From positions 1,908,001-1,972,000 of the forward strand of contig NZ_UHFH01000003.1 in assembly GCF_900459225.1 (NCBI RefSeq): a DNA stretch of 64,000 nt, written 5' to 3'. Shown one piece after another: positions 10,125 to 17,708 of this stretch. A model generated the notes under the pieces. The model ran no database searches. It saw nothing but the letters and a program-made list of their open reading frames with translations, and was not told the DNA's origin. Each line of letters starts with the position of its first letter. The stretch's first letter is position 1. The stretch is from Streptococcus dysgalactiae subsp. dysgalactiae (lineage in GTDB: Bacteria; Bacillota; Bacilli; Lactobacillales; Streptococcaceae). The position numbers were made by a program, and so were the translations under genes.

Positions 10125-10168
10125 CACCCCAAAAGTTAGACAACAAATCTAACTTTTGGGGTGTTTTT
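10125..10168 (+). terminator. Hairpin at the left end of the insertion sequence
   Basis: A perfect 16-bp stem (10125-10140 with 10148-10163) around the 7-nt loop CAACAAA is followed by TTTTT. It overlaps the left inverted repeat and ends only a few bases before orfA. It probably blocks transcription entering from outside and hides the orfA ribosome site in read-through RNA. Confidence 0.75.
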
Positions 10169-10170
10169 CT

Positions 10171-10686
10171 ATGAAATTAAGTTATGAAGATAAAATTGAA
10201 ATCTATCGCTTACGACAATCTGGTTGGACATGGCCTAAAATCAGTCAAACATTTAATATGAGTAAGTATAACCTTCAATACATGGTCCGCCTTATTGATA
10301 TACACGGATTGGAAAGTGTTTGTAAAAGGAAAAATAGGTATTATTCTCCTGAACTAAAGCAGGAAATCATAAACGAAGTTCTGATGAAAGGTAGGTCTCA
10401 GCTAGAGGTTTCTCTAGATTATGGATTACCAAACAAGGGAATGCTTCCTAATTGGATAGCGCAATACAAGAAAAACGGGTATACTATTCTTGAGAAATCA
10501 AGAGGGAGACCTGTAAAGATGGGACGCAAACCAAAGAGAAAACTTGAAGAAATGACTGAATTAGAGCGTCTTCAATATGATAATGAGTACCTTAGAGCGG
10601 AGAATGCCGTACTAAAAAAGTTGAGAGAACTCCGATTGAGGGTCGAAGCAAGGCTCAAAGAGCAACAGAAATCATTCAAGGACTAA
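10171..10686 (+). CDS. IS150-group transposase OrfA
   Basis: About 171 aa from the ATG at 10171; an in-frame TTG at 10156 lies inside the end hairpin and is unlikely. It has two helix-turn-helix DNA-binding regions (around KISQTFNMSKYNLQYMV and the SQLEVSLDYGLPNKGML region) and a C-terminal leucine-zipper-like segment (MTELERLQYDNEYLRAEN, VLKKL). The A AAA AAG heptamer at 10614-10620 lies near its 3' end for -1 frameshifting into orfB. OrfA alone normally acts as a repressor of transposition in this family. Confidence 0.9.
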   Translation: MKLSYEDKIEIYRLRQSGWTWPKISQTFNMSKYNLQYMVRLIDIHGLESVCKRKNRYYSPELKQEIINEVLMKGRSQLEVSLDYGLPNKGMLPNWIAQYKKNGYTILEKSRGRPVKMGRKPKRKLEEMTELERLQYDNEYLRAENAVLKKLRELRLRVEARLKEQQKSFKD

Positions 10687-11519
10687 TCAATGTATTTGAT
10701 TTAAGAATCCTACTTAATATTTTGAAGCTGTCTCGATCAACCTACTATTATCAGGTTAAACGTCTAACTCAGGGAGATAACAACAAAGAATTAAAAGAAG
10801 CTATTCAAGATATTTATTCTGAGAACAAAGGGAGATATGGTTACCGTAGAATTCACCTCGAACTTAAAAATCGAGGCTATAAAGTTAATCATAAGAAAGT
10901 TCAACGTTTGATGACAGAACTTGGTTTGAAAGCTAGAATCCGTGCGAAACGTCGCTATAACTCTTATAAAGGTGAGGTTGGCAAGAAAGCTGATAATCTC
11001 ATTAAGCGTCAATTTAAAGCTACCCAACCACTTAAGAAGTGTTATACCGATGTCACAGAGTTTTCAATTCCTGCTAGTGATCAAAAATTGTATCTATCAC
11101 CAGTTCTTGATGGCTTTAACAGTGAGATTATTGCATATCATTTATCTACCTCGCCAAACTTACAACAACTTAAAACGATGCTTTCCGAGGCTTTTCCTGA
11201 ACAAACTTACCAGGGCACTATTTTACATAGTGACCAAGGATGGCAATATCAACACACTTACTACCATCATTTTCTTGAGGTGCATGGAATGAGACCGTCC
11301 ATGTCGCGTAAAGGAAATAGCTTAGATAACGGCATGATGGAATCTTTTTTTGGAACATTGAAGACAGAAATGTTTTATGGGTTTGAGAAGGAATTTACTT
11401 CCCTCGAAACATTAAAAACAGCTATTTCAGAATATATCAACTACTACAACACTAAACGAATCAAACTTACATTAAAAGGACTAAGTCCTGTGCAATACAG
11501 AACTCAATCCTTAACTTAA
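10621..11519 (+). CDS. IS150-group transposase OrfB (expressed as OrfAB by -1 frameshift)
   Basis: The reading frame is open from the slippery site at 10614-10620 to 11519 and should be made as an OrfAB fusion; the first independent start would be TTG at 10722. It contains the HTH_21 region (YGYRRIHLELKNRGYKVNHK) and the rve integrase core with the DDE residues in YTDVTEF, LHSDQGWQY and MMESFFGTLKTEM. All three catalytic residues and the K/R following the glutamate are present, so the transposase looks active. Confidence 0.9.
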
Positions 11520-11571
11520 AATATAATGTCCAACTTTTGGGGGTCACTTCAGACTCTCTCCTTTATCTGAC

Positions 11572-12429
11572 TTACTTTTCGAAACTTTCCAGAGCCTTAC
11601 GACGCTCTTTTAATTGTTGAGAAGCATCAAGTTTTTCACCTTTATAAACCGCACTTTCCCATGATCCATACATTGGATTAGGGAAAATAATAAATTGACG
11701 CCCAAACTCTTCTTGTAATTCTGATAATAATGCTGTTCTATCTTCTTCAGATTTTTTGGAGAAATCAGCAAAATCAACAAGATTATCACCAAATAACATA
11801 ATCAAGTTAGTGGTCTCTTTCACTTTTTGCCGGCGAGCTTCTTTTGATTTAACGCCTTCTTCTAAGAATAAGAGGTGGTCACGACCTTGAACTGGAATGC
11901 CCTCTTTTTGGAGATTTTCCATAGTAGCATCGACTTGGCTCGCTGCACGGTCTGAGATGTAATAAATTTGAACCCCATTTTGATCTGCAAATTGCAAAAA
12001 TTCTTTAGCGCCTGCGACAGGTTTAGCTTCTTTCTTTTGTACCCAAACATCCCAACTTTCCGGTGTGAAGCTTGTTCCCTCTAAGATATTCTTAGCTTGG
12101 TAGGGACTATTGTCAAGGACTGTTTCATCAATGTCTAACACAATAGAATAGGGCTTGTCCGTTGCCTGTCCCAATTGATTTTTCAAACGATCAGTCGCTA
12201 GTTGATAACCTTGTAAATATAGCGCTTTAGCTTCTGCAGCTCGCTGATACCACAATACAGACATGGTATTTTCATTAGATCGTAACTGCTCATCACTATA
12301 AGTAACCTTAGTCTGCTTAACAGTTTCCTTACTATTAACATTGGCTTTATGGTCAACCTGGGCACAGCCTGTCACTAAAAAAAGGGACAGGGAAAGAGAT
12401 ACGACACTAGCAACTTGTTTTGTTTTCAT
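11572..12429 (-). CDS. lppC: Class C acid phosphatase lipoprotein LppC
   Basis: Surface lipoprotein phosphomonoesterase, 285 aa, of the HAD/DDDD superfamily (P4-type acid phosphatases). Lipobox VTGC with Cys22; the first catalytic motif VLDIDETVLDN with Asp98 and Asp100; the distal acidic motif FGDNLVDF near 216-223. Its own terminator has been split by the insertion sequence 20 bases downstream, so its transcript should run antisense into the transposase. Upstream is plr, with a strong terminator between them. Confidence 0.93.
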   Translation of the reverse strand: MKTKQVASVVSLSLSLFLVTGCAQVDHKANVNSKETVKQTKVTYSDEQLRSNENTMSVLWYQRAAEAKALYLQGYQLATDRLKNQLGQATDKPYSIVLDIDETVLDNSPYQAKNILEGTSFTPESWDVWVQKKEAKPVAGAKEFLQFADQNGVQIYYISDRAASQVDATMENLQKEGIPVQGRDHLLFLEEGVKSKEARRQKVKETTNLIMLFGDNLVDFADFSKKSEEDRTALLSELQEEFGRQFIIFPNPMYGSWESAVYKGEKLDASQQLKERRKALESFEK

Positions 12430-12572
12430 TGAAAAACTCCTTTTTTCTCGTTAAAAAAATTTTAACCTTATTTAATTTAAAAGTCAAGTGATATTAAATA
12501 TAAAACAAAACCATTATTCTATTGAAATAAAGAGCATACTTATCTGATATAGTCTCCAATTTACATCAAAAA

Positions 12573-12596
12573 AGAACCTAGCAAAAGCTAGGTTCT
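12573..12596 (-). terminator. plr terminator
   Basis: Perfect 10-bp stem AGAACCTAGC/GCTAGGTTCT with a 4-nt loop, then TTTTTT on the minus strand, starting 16 bases after the plr stop codon. Confidence 0.92.
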
Positions 12597-12612
12597 AAGC
12601 ATTAATAACTAA

Positions 12613-13623
12613 TTATTTAGCGATTTTTGCAAAATACTCAAGTGTACGAACAAGTTGAGCAGTGTAAGACATTTCATTGTCATACCATGATACAACTTTA
12701 ACCAATTGTGATCCGTCAACTTCCATAACTTTAGTTTGAGTTGCGTCAAACAATGAACCGTATGACACGCCTACGATATCTGAAGAAACAATTGGATCTT
12801 CAGTGTAACCGAAACTGTCGTTTGAAGCAGCTTTCATAGCAGCGTTGATTTCGTCAACAGAAACGTTTTTATCAAGAGTTACAACCAACTCAGTTACTGA
12901 TCCAGTTGGAACAGGAACACGTTGTGCAGCACCATCAAGTTTACCATTCAATTCTGGGATAACAAGACCGATAGCTTTAGCAGCACCAGTTGAGTTAGGA
13001 ACAATGTTTGCAGCACCAGCACGAGCACGACGAAGGTCACCACCACGGTGTGGTCCGTCAAGGATCATTTGGTCACCAGTATAAGCGTGGATTGTAGTCA
13101 TAAGACCTTTTTGGATACCAAATGCATCGTGAAGAGCTTTAGCCATAGGAGCTAAACAGTTTGTAGTACATGAAGCACCTGAGATAACTGTTTCAGTACC
13201 GTCAAGAATGTCGTGGTTAGTGTTGAAAACAACTGTTTTAACGTCGTTTCCACCAGGAGCTGTGATAACAACTTTTTTAGCACCGTTAGCATGTAAGTGT
13301 TTTTCAGCAGCTTCTTTTTTAGCAAAGAAACCAGTTGCTTCCAGAACGATTTCAACACCGTCAGTTGCCCAGTCGATGTTTTCTGGATCACGTTCAGCAG
13401 AAACTTTGATGAAGTTTCCGTTTACTTCAAATCCACCTTCTTTAACTTCAACAGTTCCGTCAAAACGTCCTTGAGTTGTATCGTATTTCAACAAGTGTGC
13501 AAGCATGTTTGGATCTGTAAGGTCGTTGATACGAGTTACTTCAACACCTTCAACATTTTGAATACGACGGAATGCAAGACGTCCGATACGACCGAAACCG
13601 TTAATACCAACTTTAACTACCAT
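12613..13623 (-). CDS. plr: Glyceraldehyde-3-phosphate dehydrogenase (plasmin receptor Plr)
   Basis: NAD-dependent glycolytic GAPDH, 336 aa from the ATG at 13621-13623, which follows an AAGGAGG site; a longer in-frame extension lacks one. Rossmann motif [13 protein letters not shown] (5-17), catalytic [12 protein letters not shown] with Cys152, and His in the usual distal position. In pyogenic streptococci the same protein reaches the surface and binds plasmin(ogen) and fibronectin (known for the family). Promoter and terminator are visible, so it is monocistronic. Also called gapC/gapA. Confidence 0.97.
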   Translation of the reverse strand: MVVKVGINGFGRIGRLAFRRIQNVEGVEVTRINDLTDPNMLAHLLKYDTTQGRFDGTVEVKEGGFEVNGNFIKVSAERDPENIDWATDGVEIVLEATGFFAKKEAAEKHLHANGAKKVVITAPGGNDVKTVVFNTNHDILDGTETVISGASCTTNCLAPMAKALHDAFGIQKGLMTTIHAYTGDQMILDGPHRGGDLRRARAGAANIVPNSTGAAKAIGLVIPELNGKLDGAAQRVPVPTGSVTELVVTLDKNVSVDEINAAMKAASNDSFGYTEDPIVSSDIVGVSYGSLFDATQTKVMEVDGSQLVKVVSWYDNEMSYTAQLVRTLEYFAKIAK

Positions 13624-13733
13624 TAGTGATTTCCTCCTTATGAAAATCAAAAGAATATTATTAAAGGGAATACTCCCTACCTATTGTGAAAAGATTAACT
13701 TACAGCTATCTGTAATAACCTTTCAACAGGACT

Positions 13734-13762
13734 ATTATATAACTATTTCAGAAAAAATGCAA
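13734..13762 (-). promoter_or_regulatory. plr promoter
   Basis: The minus strand has TTGCAT (13757-13762) and TATAAT (13734-13739) separated by 17 bp, followed by a roughly 105-nt untranslated leader. A strong promoter fits the high expression expected of GAPDH. Confidence 0.85.
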
Positions 13763-13923
13763 ATAAATTAGCCATTTTCATAAAGGACACTTTCCTCGTT
13801 TGTCCCATAAAATAGCCTAAAACTAGGAAACCCCTTTCTTAAATCTTTGCTAAGGCTTCTTAACGTTTAAAAGAAATCACGCCTTTTAGGCTAGACTCTA
13901 CTATAAAGTTGGCTGACCTAAAA

Positions 13924-13955
13924 AAGAGGTTAGGATAGCTATCCTTAACCTCTTA
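13924..13955 (-). terminator. fusA terminator
   Basis: On the minus strand TAAGAGGTTAAGGATAG pairs with CTATCCTAACCTCTT, followed by a T run, starting 7 bases after the fusA stop. Confidence 0.9.
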
Positions 13956-13962
13956 GTGGTGA

Positions 13963-16041
13963 TTATTCACCTTTGTTTTTCTTAATGATTTCTTCTTGAA
14001 CTGACTTAGGAACATCTTCATAGTGGTCAAATACCATCATGAATGTACCACGTCCTTGAGTTGCAGAACGAAGAACTGTTGCATAACCGAACATTTCAGC
14101 AAGTGGTACATAAGCACGAACGATTTGGCTGTTACCATGTGCTTCCATACCATCAACACGTCCACGACGAGCTGTAACGTGTCCCATAACATCTCCAAGG
14201 TTATCTTCTGGAGCTGTAATCGTTACAAGCATCATTGGCTCAAGGATAGCTGGTTGTGCAGATTTAGCTGCTTCTTTAAGTGCAAGTGATGCAGCGATCT
14301 TGAAGGCAGTTTCAGATGAGTCGACATCGTGGTATGAACCATCGTAAAGTTTAGCTTTAACGTCAACCATTGGGTAACCAGCAAGAACACCGTTTGCCAT
14401 AGATTCGATCAACCCTTTTTCAACAGCAGGGATAAATTCACGAGGAACCACACCACCGACGATAGCGTTTTCGAATTCGAAACCTTTACCTTCTTCGTTT
14501 GGTGTAAATTCAATCCAAACATCACCAAATTGACCTTTACCACCAGATTGGCGTTTGAAGAATCCACGAGCTTGTGTAGAAGCACGGAATGTTTCACGGT
14601 AAGATACTTGAGGAGCACCTACGTTTGCTTCAACTTTGAACTCACGACGCATACGGTCAACAAGGACATCAAGGTGAAGCTCACCCATACCAGCGATAAC
14701 TGTTTCACCAGTTTCAACGTTTGTTTCAACGCGGAATGTTGGATCTTCTTCAGCAAGTTTTTGAAGGGCAACCCCCATCTTGTCTTGGTCTGCTTTAGAT
14801 TTTGGTTCAACCATCAATTGGATAACTGGTTCTGGAACTTCGATTGACTCAAGAATAACTTTTGCTTTTTCATCAGTCAATGAGTCACCTGTTGTTGTGT
14901 CTTTCAAACCAACAGCGGCAGCGATATCACCAGCGTAAACTGTTTCAATTTCTTGACGGCTGTTCGCGTGCATTTGAAGGATACGTCCGATACGCTCACG
15001 TTTTCCTTTTGATGTGTTCATCACGTATGAACCTGAGTTAAGAACACCAGAGTAAACACGGAAGAAAGTCAAACGACCTACGAATGGGTCAGTCATGATT
15101 TTGAAGGCAAGAGCTGCAAATGGCTCTTCATCAGATGCTGGACGCTCTTCTTCAGCGTCTGTATCTGGGTTGATACCTTTGATCGCAGGGATATCAAGTG
15201 GGCTTGGAAGGTATGCGATAACCGCATCAAGCATCAATTGAACACCTTTGTTTTTGAAGGCAGATCCACAAAGAACTGGGAAGAATTCAACGTTGATTGT
15301 TGCTTTACGGATACCAGCAATCAATTCTTCGTTAGTGATTTCTTCACCTTCAAGGTATTTCATCATCAAGTCTTCATCAGTTTCAGCTACTGCTTCAACC
15401 AATTTTTCACGGTATTCTTGAGCTTGTTCTAAGTATTCTTCTGGAATATCTTCTTCAAGGATATCTGTACCAAGGTCGTTAGTATAGATTTCAGCTTTCA
15501 TTTTGATCAAGTCAATGATACCACGGAAATCATCCTCAGCACCGATTGGCAATTGGATTGGGTGTGCATTTGCTTGAAGACGGTCATGAAGGGTTTGTAC
15601 TGAGTAAAGGAAGTCAGCACCGATTTTGTCCATTTTGTTGGCAAAAACGATACGTGGAACACCGTATTCAGTAGCTTGACGCCAAACTGTTTCAGTTTGA
15701 GGTTCAACACCTGATTGTGAGTCAAGAACGGTTACAGCACCGTCAAGAACACGGAGGGAACGTTGTACTTCGATAGTGAAGTCCACGTGTCCTGGTGTGT
15801 CGATGATGTTAACGCGGTGTCCGTCCCATTGAGCTGTTGTAGCGGCAGAAGTGATTGTGATACCACGTTCTTGCTCTTGCTCCATCCAGTCCATTTGTGA
15901 TGCACCTTCGTGTGTTTCACCGATTTTATGGATTTTACCAGTGTAGTAAAGGATACGCTCTGTTGTTGTTGTTTTACCAGCATCAACGTGAGCCATGATA
16001 CCGATATTACGAGTTTTTGCAAGTGAAAATTCGCGAGCCAT
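13963..16041 (-). CDS. fusA: Translation elongation factor G
   Basis: Ribosomal translocase GTPase, 692 aa, normal length. G1 AHVDAGKTT (17-25), G2 region around RGITITSAA (59-67), G3 DTPGHVDF (81-88), G4 NKMDK near 135-139; domains II-V follow, ending in KGE. It is the last gene of the classical str operon order rpsL-rpsG-fusA but is separated from rpsG by about 500 bp, a terminator-like hairpin and its own promoter, so it can be expressed independently. Confidence 0.98.
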   Translation of the reverse strand: MAREFSLAKTRNIGIMAHVDAGKTTTTERILYYTGKIHKIGETHEGASQMDWMEQEQERGITITSAATTAQWDGHRVNIIDTPGHVDFTIEVQRSLRVLDGAVTVLDSQSGVEPQTETVWRQATEYGVPRIVFANKMDKIGADFLYSVQTLHDRLQANAHPIQLPIGAEDDFRGIIDLIKMKAEIYTNDLGTDILEEDIPEEYLEQAQEYREKLVEAVAETDEDLMMKYLEGEEITNEELIAGIRKATINVEFFPVLCGSAFKNKGVQLMLDAVIAYLPSPLDIPAIKGINPDTDAEEERPASDEEPFAALAFKIMTDPFVGRLTFFRVYSGVLNSGSYVMNTSKGKRERIGRILQMHANSRQEIETVYAGDIAAAVGLKDTTTGDSLTDEKAKVILESIEVPEPVIQLMVEPKSKADQDKMGVALQKLAEEDPTFRVETNVETGETVIAGMGELHLDVLVDRMRREFKVEANVGAPQVSYRETFRASTQARGFFKRQSGGKGQFGDVWIEFTPNEEGKGFEFENAIVGGVVPREFIPAVEKGLIESMANGVLAGYPMVDVKAKLYDGSYHDVDSSETAFKIAASLALKEAAKSAQPAILEPMMLVTITAPEDNLGDVMGHVTARRGRVDGMEAHGNSQIVRAYVPLAEMFGYATVLRSATQGRGTFMMVFDHYEDVPKSVQEEIIKKNKGE

Positions 16042-16072
16042 GTGTTTCTCCTATTTTTTTAGTTTACTCTTT

Positions 16073-16078
16073 ATTATA
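16073..16078 (-). promoter_or_regulatory. fusA promoter -10 element
   Basis: The minus strand reads TGCTATAAT, an extended -10, about 31 bases before the fusA ATG. The terminator-like hairpin upstream occupies the place of the -35 region. Confidence 0.65.
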
Positions 16079-16085
16079 GCATTAT

Positions 16086-16125
16086 TTAGAAAAAACGGAT
16101 AGGCAGGACCTACCCGTTTTTTCTT
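16086..16125 (-). terminator. Terminator-like hairpin upstream of fusA
   Basis: On the minus strand AAAAAACGGGTAGG pairs with CCTATCCGTTTTTT around TCCTG. It ends transcription from rpsL-rpsG (or from the repeat region) just before the fusA promoter, insulating or attenuating fusA. Confidence 0.8.
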
Positions 16126-16189
16126 CTTATTTTTGATAATAAGAGTTCATTAGTTCGATTTGAGTAATTCAAACAGTTATCGTTAAGTT

Positions 16190-16543
16190 GTTACATCTTA
16201 TAATTGAACACGAGTTACAGACCTTCAGTGAACAAAGATAGACTCCCTGATGCACAAGCACACAGTGTCACTTCTCTATTTTTCACTGATATGCTAACTC
16301 TTCGTATCTTATTAATTGAGTTCGAGCTACAAGCCACTGACAAAAAGATAATAGTTCCTAGAAACTGAAGTTTCTGCGTCACTATTCCTATTTTGTCTTG
16401 GACTTGCTTAACGCTCTCACATCTTATGTTAGTTGAATTTTAGCTACAAATGTCTGCCAAAAAGATAAAATTGCCTAGAAACTGAAGTTTCTGCGTCAAT
16501 TTCCCTATTTTGGCTAGTATTTGTTTGACGCTAAAACATCCTA
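16190..16543 (-). repeat. Three degenerate tandem repeats (111-117 bp) between rpsG and fusA
   Basis: Three head-to-tail units, marked by ATCTTA/ATCCTA at 16195-16200, 16306-16311, 16421-16426 and 16538-16543 (spacings 111, 115 and 117). Units 2 and 3 share CTAGAAACTGAAGTTTCTGCGTC and the AGCTACAA and AAAAAGATAA blocks; unit 1 is more divergent. Each carries a small inverted repeat (AGAAACT/AGTTTCT in units 2 and 3). The last unit abuts the rpsG stop codon. They would be in the 3' UTR of the rpsL-rpsG message. Confidence 0.8.
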
Positions 16544-16545
16544 TA

Positions 16546-17016
16546 TTACCAACGGAAGTGTGCAAATGCTCGGTTAGCTTCAGCCATTTTGTGAGTATCT
16601 TCACGTTTCTTAACTGATGCACCTGTGTTGTTTGCAGCATCCATGATTTCTTTTGCAAGACGATCTTTCATAGTGTGCTCACCACGTGCACGTGATGCGT
16701 TTACCAACCAACGAAGTCCAAGTGTAGTACGACGTTCTGGACGAACTTCAACTGGAACTTGGTAGTTAGAACCACCAACACGGCGTGCGCGTACTTCAAG
16801 TACAGGCATGATGTTGTCCATTGCTGTTTCAAATACTTCAAGAGCATCGTTTCCTGTTGCTTCTTTGATAGCGTTGAAAGCATCGTAAACGATGGTAGCA
16901 GCTGTACCACGTTTACCGTCAAGCATAACACGGTTGATAAGACGTGTTACGATTTTCGAGTTATATAATGGATCTGGTAATACTTCGCGTTTAGGCGCTT
17001 GATTTTTACGACTCAT
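16546..17016 (-). CDS. rpsG: 30S ribosomal protein S7
   Basis: Primary 16S-binding protein of the 30S head, 156 aa, standard length. Start [20 protein letters not shown] and the conserved [16 protein letters not shown] region near 80-95 are typical. It lies 20 bases after rpsL with a GGGGGAT-type ribosome site. In other bacteria S7 regulates the str operon translationally; no S7-like target is obvious here. Confidence 0.98.
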   Translation of the reverse strand: MSRKNQAPKREVLPDPLYNSKIVTRLINRVMLDGKRGTAATIVYDAFNAIKEATGNDALEVFETAMDNIMPVLEVRARRVGGSNYQVPVEVRPERRTTLGLRWLVNASRARGEHTMKDRLAKEIMDAANNTGASVKKREDTHKMAEANRAFAHFRW

Positions 17017-17036
17017 TCTTTCTTATCCCCCTTCTA

Positions 17037-17450
17037 TTATCCTTTTGGACGTTTAGCACCGTATTTAGAACGGCCTTGCTTACGGTCAGCAACACCTGCT
17101 GTATCAAGTGCGCCACGAACGATATGGTAACGTACCCCTGGAAGGTCTTTTACACGTCCACCACGAATAAGAACTACGCTGTGCTCTTGCAAGTTGTGTC
17201 CGATACCTGGGATGTAGGCAGTTACTTCGATAAGGTTGCTCAAACGTACACGAGCGAATTTACGAAGGGCTGAGTTAGGTTTTTTAGGGGTCATTGTTCC
17301 AACACGAGTTGCAACTCCACGTTTTTGTGGGGCAGCCATTTTAGTTTGAACTTTTTTGTGACTGTTGTAACCAATGTTCAAAGCTGGTGAATCTGATTTT
17401 TCAACTTTAGATTTACGTGGTTTACGTACCAACTGGTTAATTGTAGGCAT
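17037..17450 (-). CDS. rpsL: 30S ribosomal protein S12
   Basis: Decoding-centre protein, 137 aa, with the Firmicute insertion around residues 22-40. [11 protein letters not shown] places Lys56/Lys57 (the E. coli 42/43 equivalents) and Lys101 in RVKDLPG (E. coli 87/88 region), i.e. the wild-type, streptomycin-sensitive residues. First gene of the str operon, after a structured leader of about 130 nt. Confidence 0.98.
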   Translation of the reverse strand: MPTINQLVRKPRKSKVEKSDSPALNIGYNSHKKVQTKMAAPQKRGVATRVGTMTPKKPNSALRKFARVRLSNLIEVTAYIPGIGHNLQEHSVVLIRGGRVKDLPGVRYHIVRGALDTAGVADRKQGRSKYGAKRPKG

Positions 17451-17481
17451 CTACATTCTCCTGTGTTTTTTATTTTTGGTT

Positions 17482-17569
17482 GATATGGCACCTGGTGACA
17501 GTCCATATCCGGTGCACTTTTTGCAACAATTGTCAGCACGTCTCTGTACACTTTTGAGAGACCAAAAGT
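17482..17569 (-). promoter_or_regulatory. Structured leader of the rpsL-rpsG transcript (candidate cis-regulatory RNA)
   Basis: Two sets of crossing complementary segments lie in the 5' UTR. Set A: 17482-17488 with 17503-17509, and 17488-17492 with 17511-17515. Set B: 17540-17545 with 17557-17562, and 17550-17556 with 17563-17569. In each set the two helices interleave, so they form either an H-type pseudoknot or alternative structures. It may be an autoregulatory ribosomal-protein leader; no named family is recognised. Confidence 0.45.
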
Positions 17570-17586
17570 AAAAAGTACCGTCTAAC

Positions 17587-17615
17587 ATAATAACACAGAC
17601 GATACTTTATGTCAA
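17587..17615 (-). promoter_or_regulatory. rpsL (str operon) promoter
   Basis: The minus strand has TTGACA (17610-17615) and TATTAT (17587-17592) with a 17-bp spacer, giving a leader of about 130 nt before rpsL. Confidence 0.85.
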
Positions 17616-17708
17616 ATAGATTTTCTGCTTTTTTAGCTTATCTTATTGCTGTTTTGCAACTCTTATTAAAATAGAATGATAGCCTGACTAGATGGTAAAC
17701 ACAACCTC

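Larger units (their letters stand above)
10118..11551 (+). mobile_element. IS3-family, IS150-group insertion sequence, apparently complete
   Basis: 1434 bp bounded by imperfect 24-bp inverted repeats (10118-10141 and 11528-11551, about 20 of 24 matching) that begin TGAA, flanked by a GAC duplication. It carries the usual overlapping orfA/orfB pair with a slippery heptamer and an intact DDE transposase. The size and layout resemble IS861-like elements of streptococci; I cannot name it with certainty. Transposase genes point opposite to the neighbouring genes. Confidence 0.93.
10104..11564 (-). terminator. lppC terminator split by the insertion sequence
   Basis: Removing the element and one GAC copy restores AAAGGAGAG-CCGACT-CTCTCCTTT: a 9-bp stem, arms at 10104-10112 and 11556-11564, with a 6-nt loop. 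On the minus strand it begins about 7 bases after the lppC stop codon and is followed by TTTTTT (10101-10106). It was the lppC terminator; the arms are now about 1.4 kb apart. Confidence 0.85.
13624..13962. other. 339-bp intergenic region between plr and fusA
   Basis: It holds the plr promoter near its left end and the fusA terminator near its right end. I see nothing else supportable in the AT-rich middle (13770-13915). Confidence 0.55.

Noticed and set aside
10791..11027. Open frames antisense to the transposase and to other long genes (plr, fusA, rpsG)
   Set aside because: They are shadows of the strongly coding frames, without ribosome sites or family motifs.
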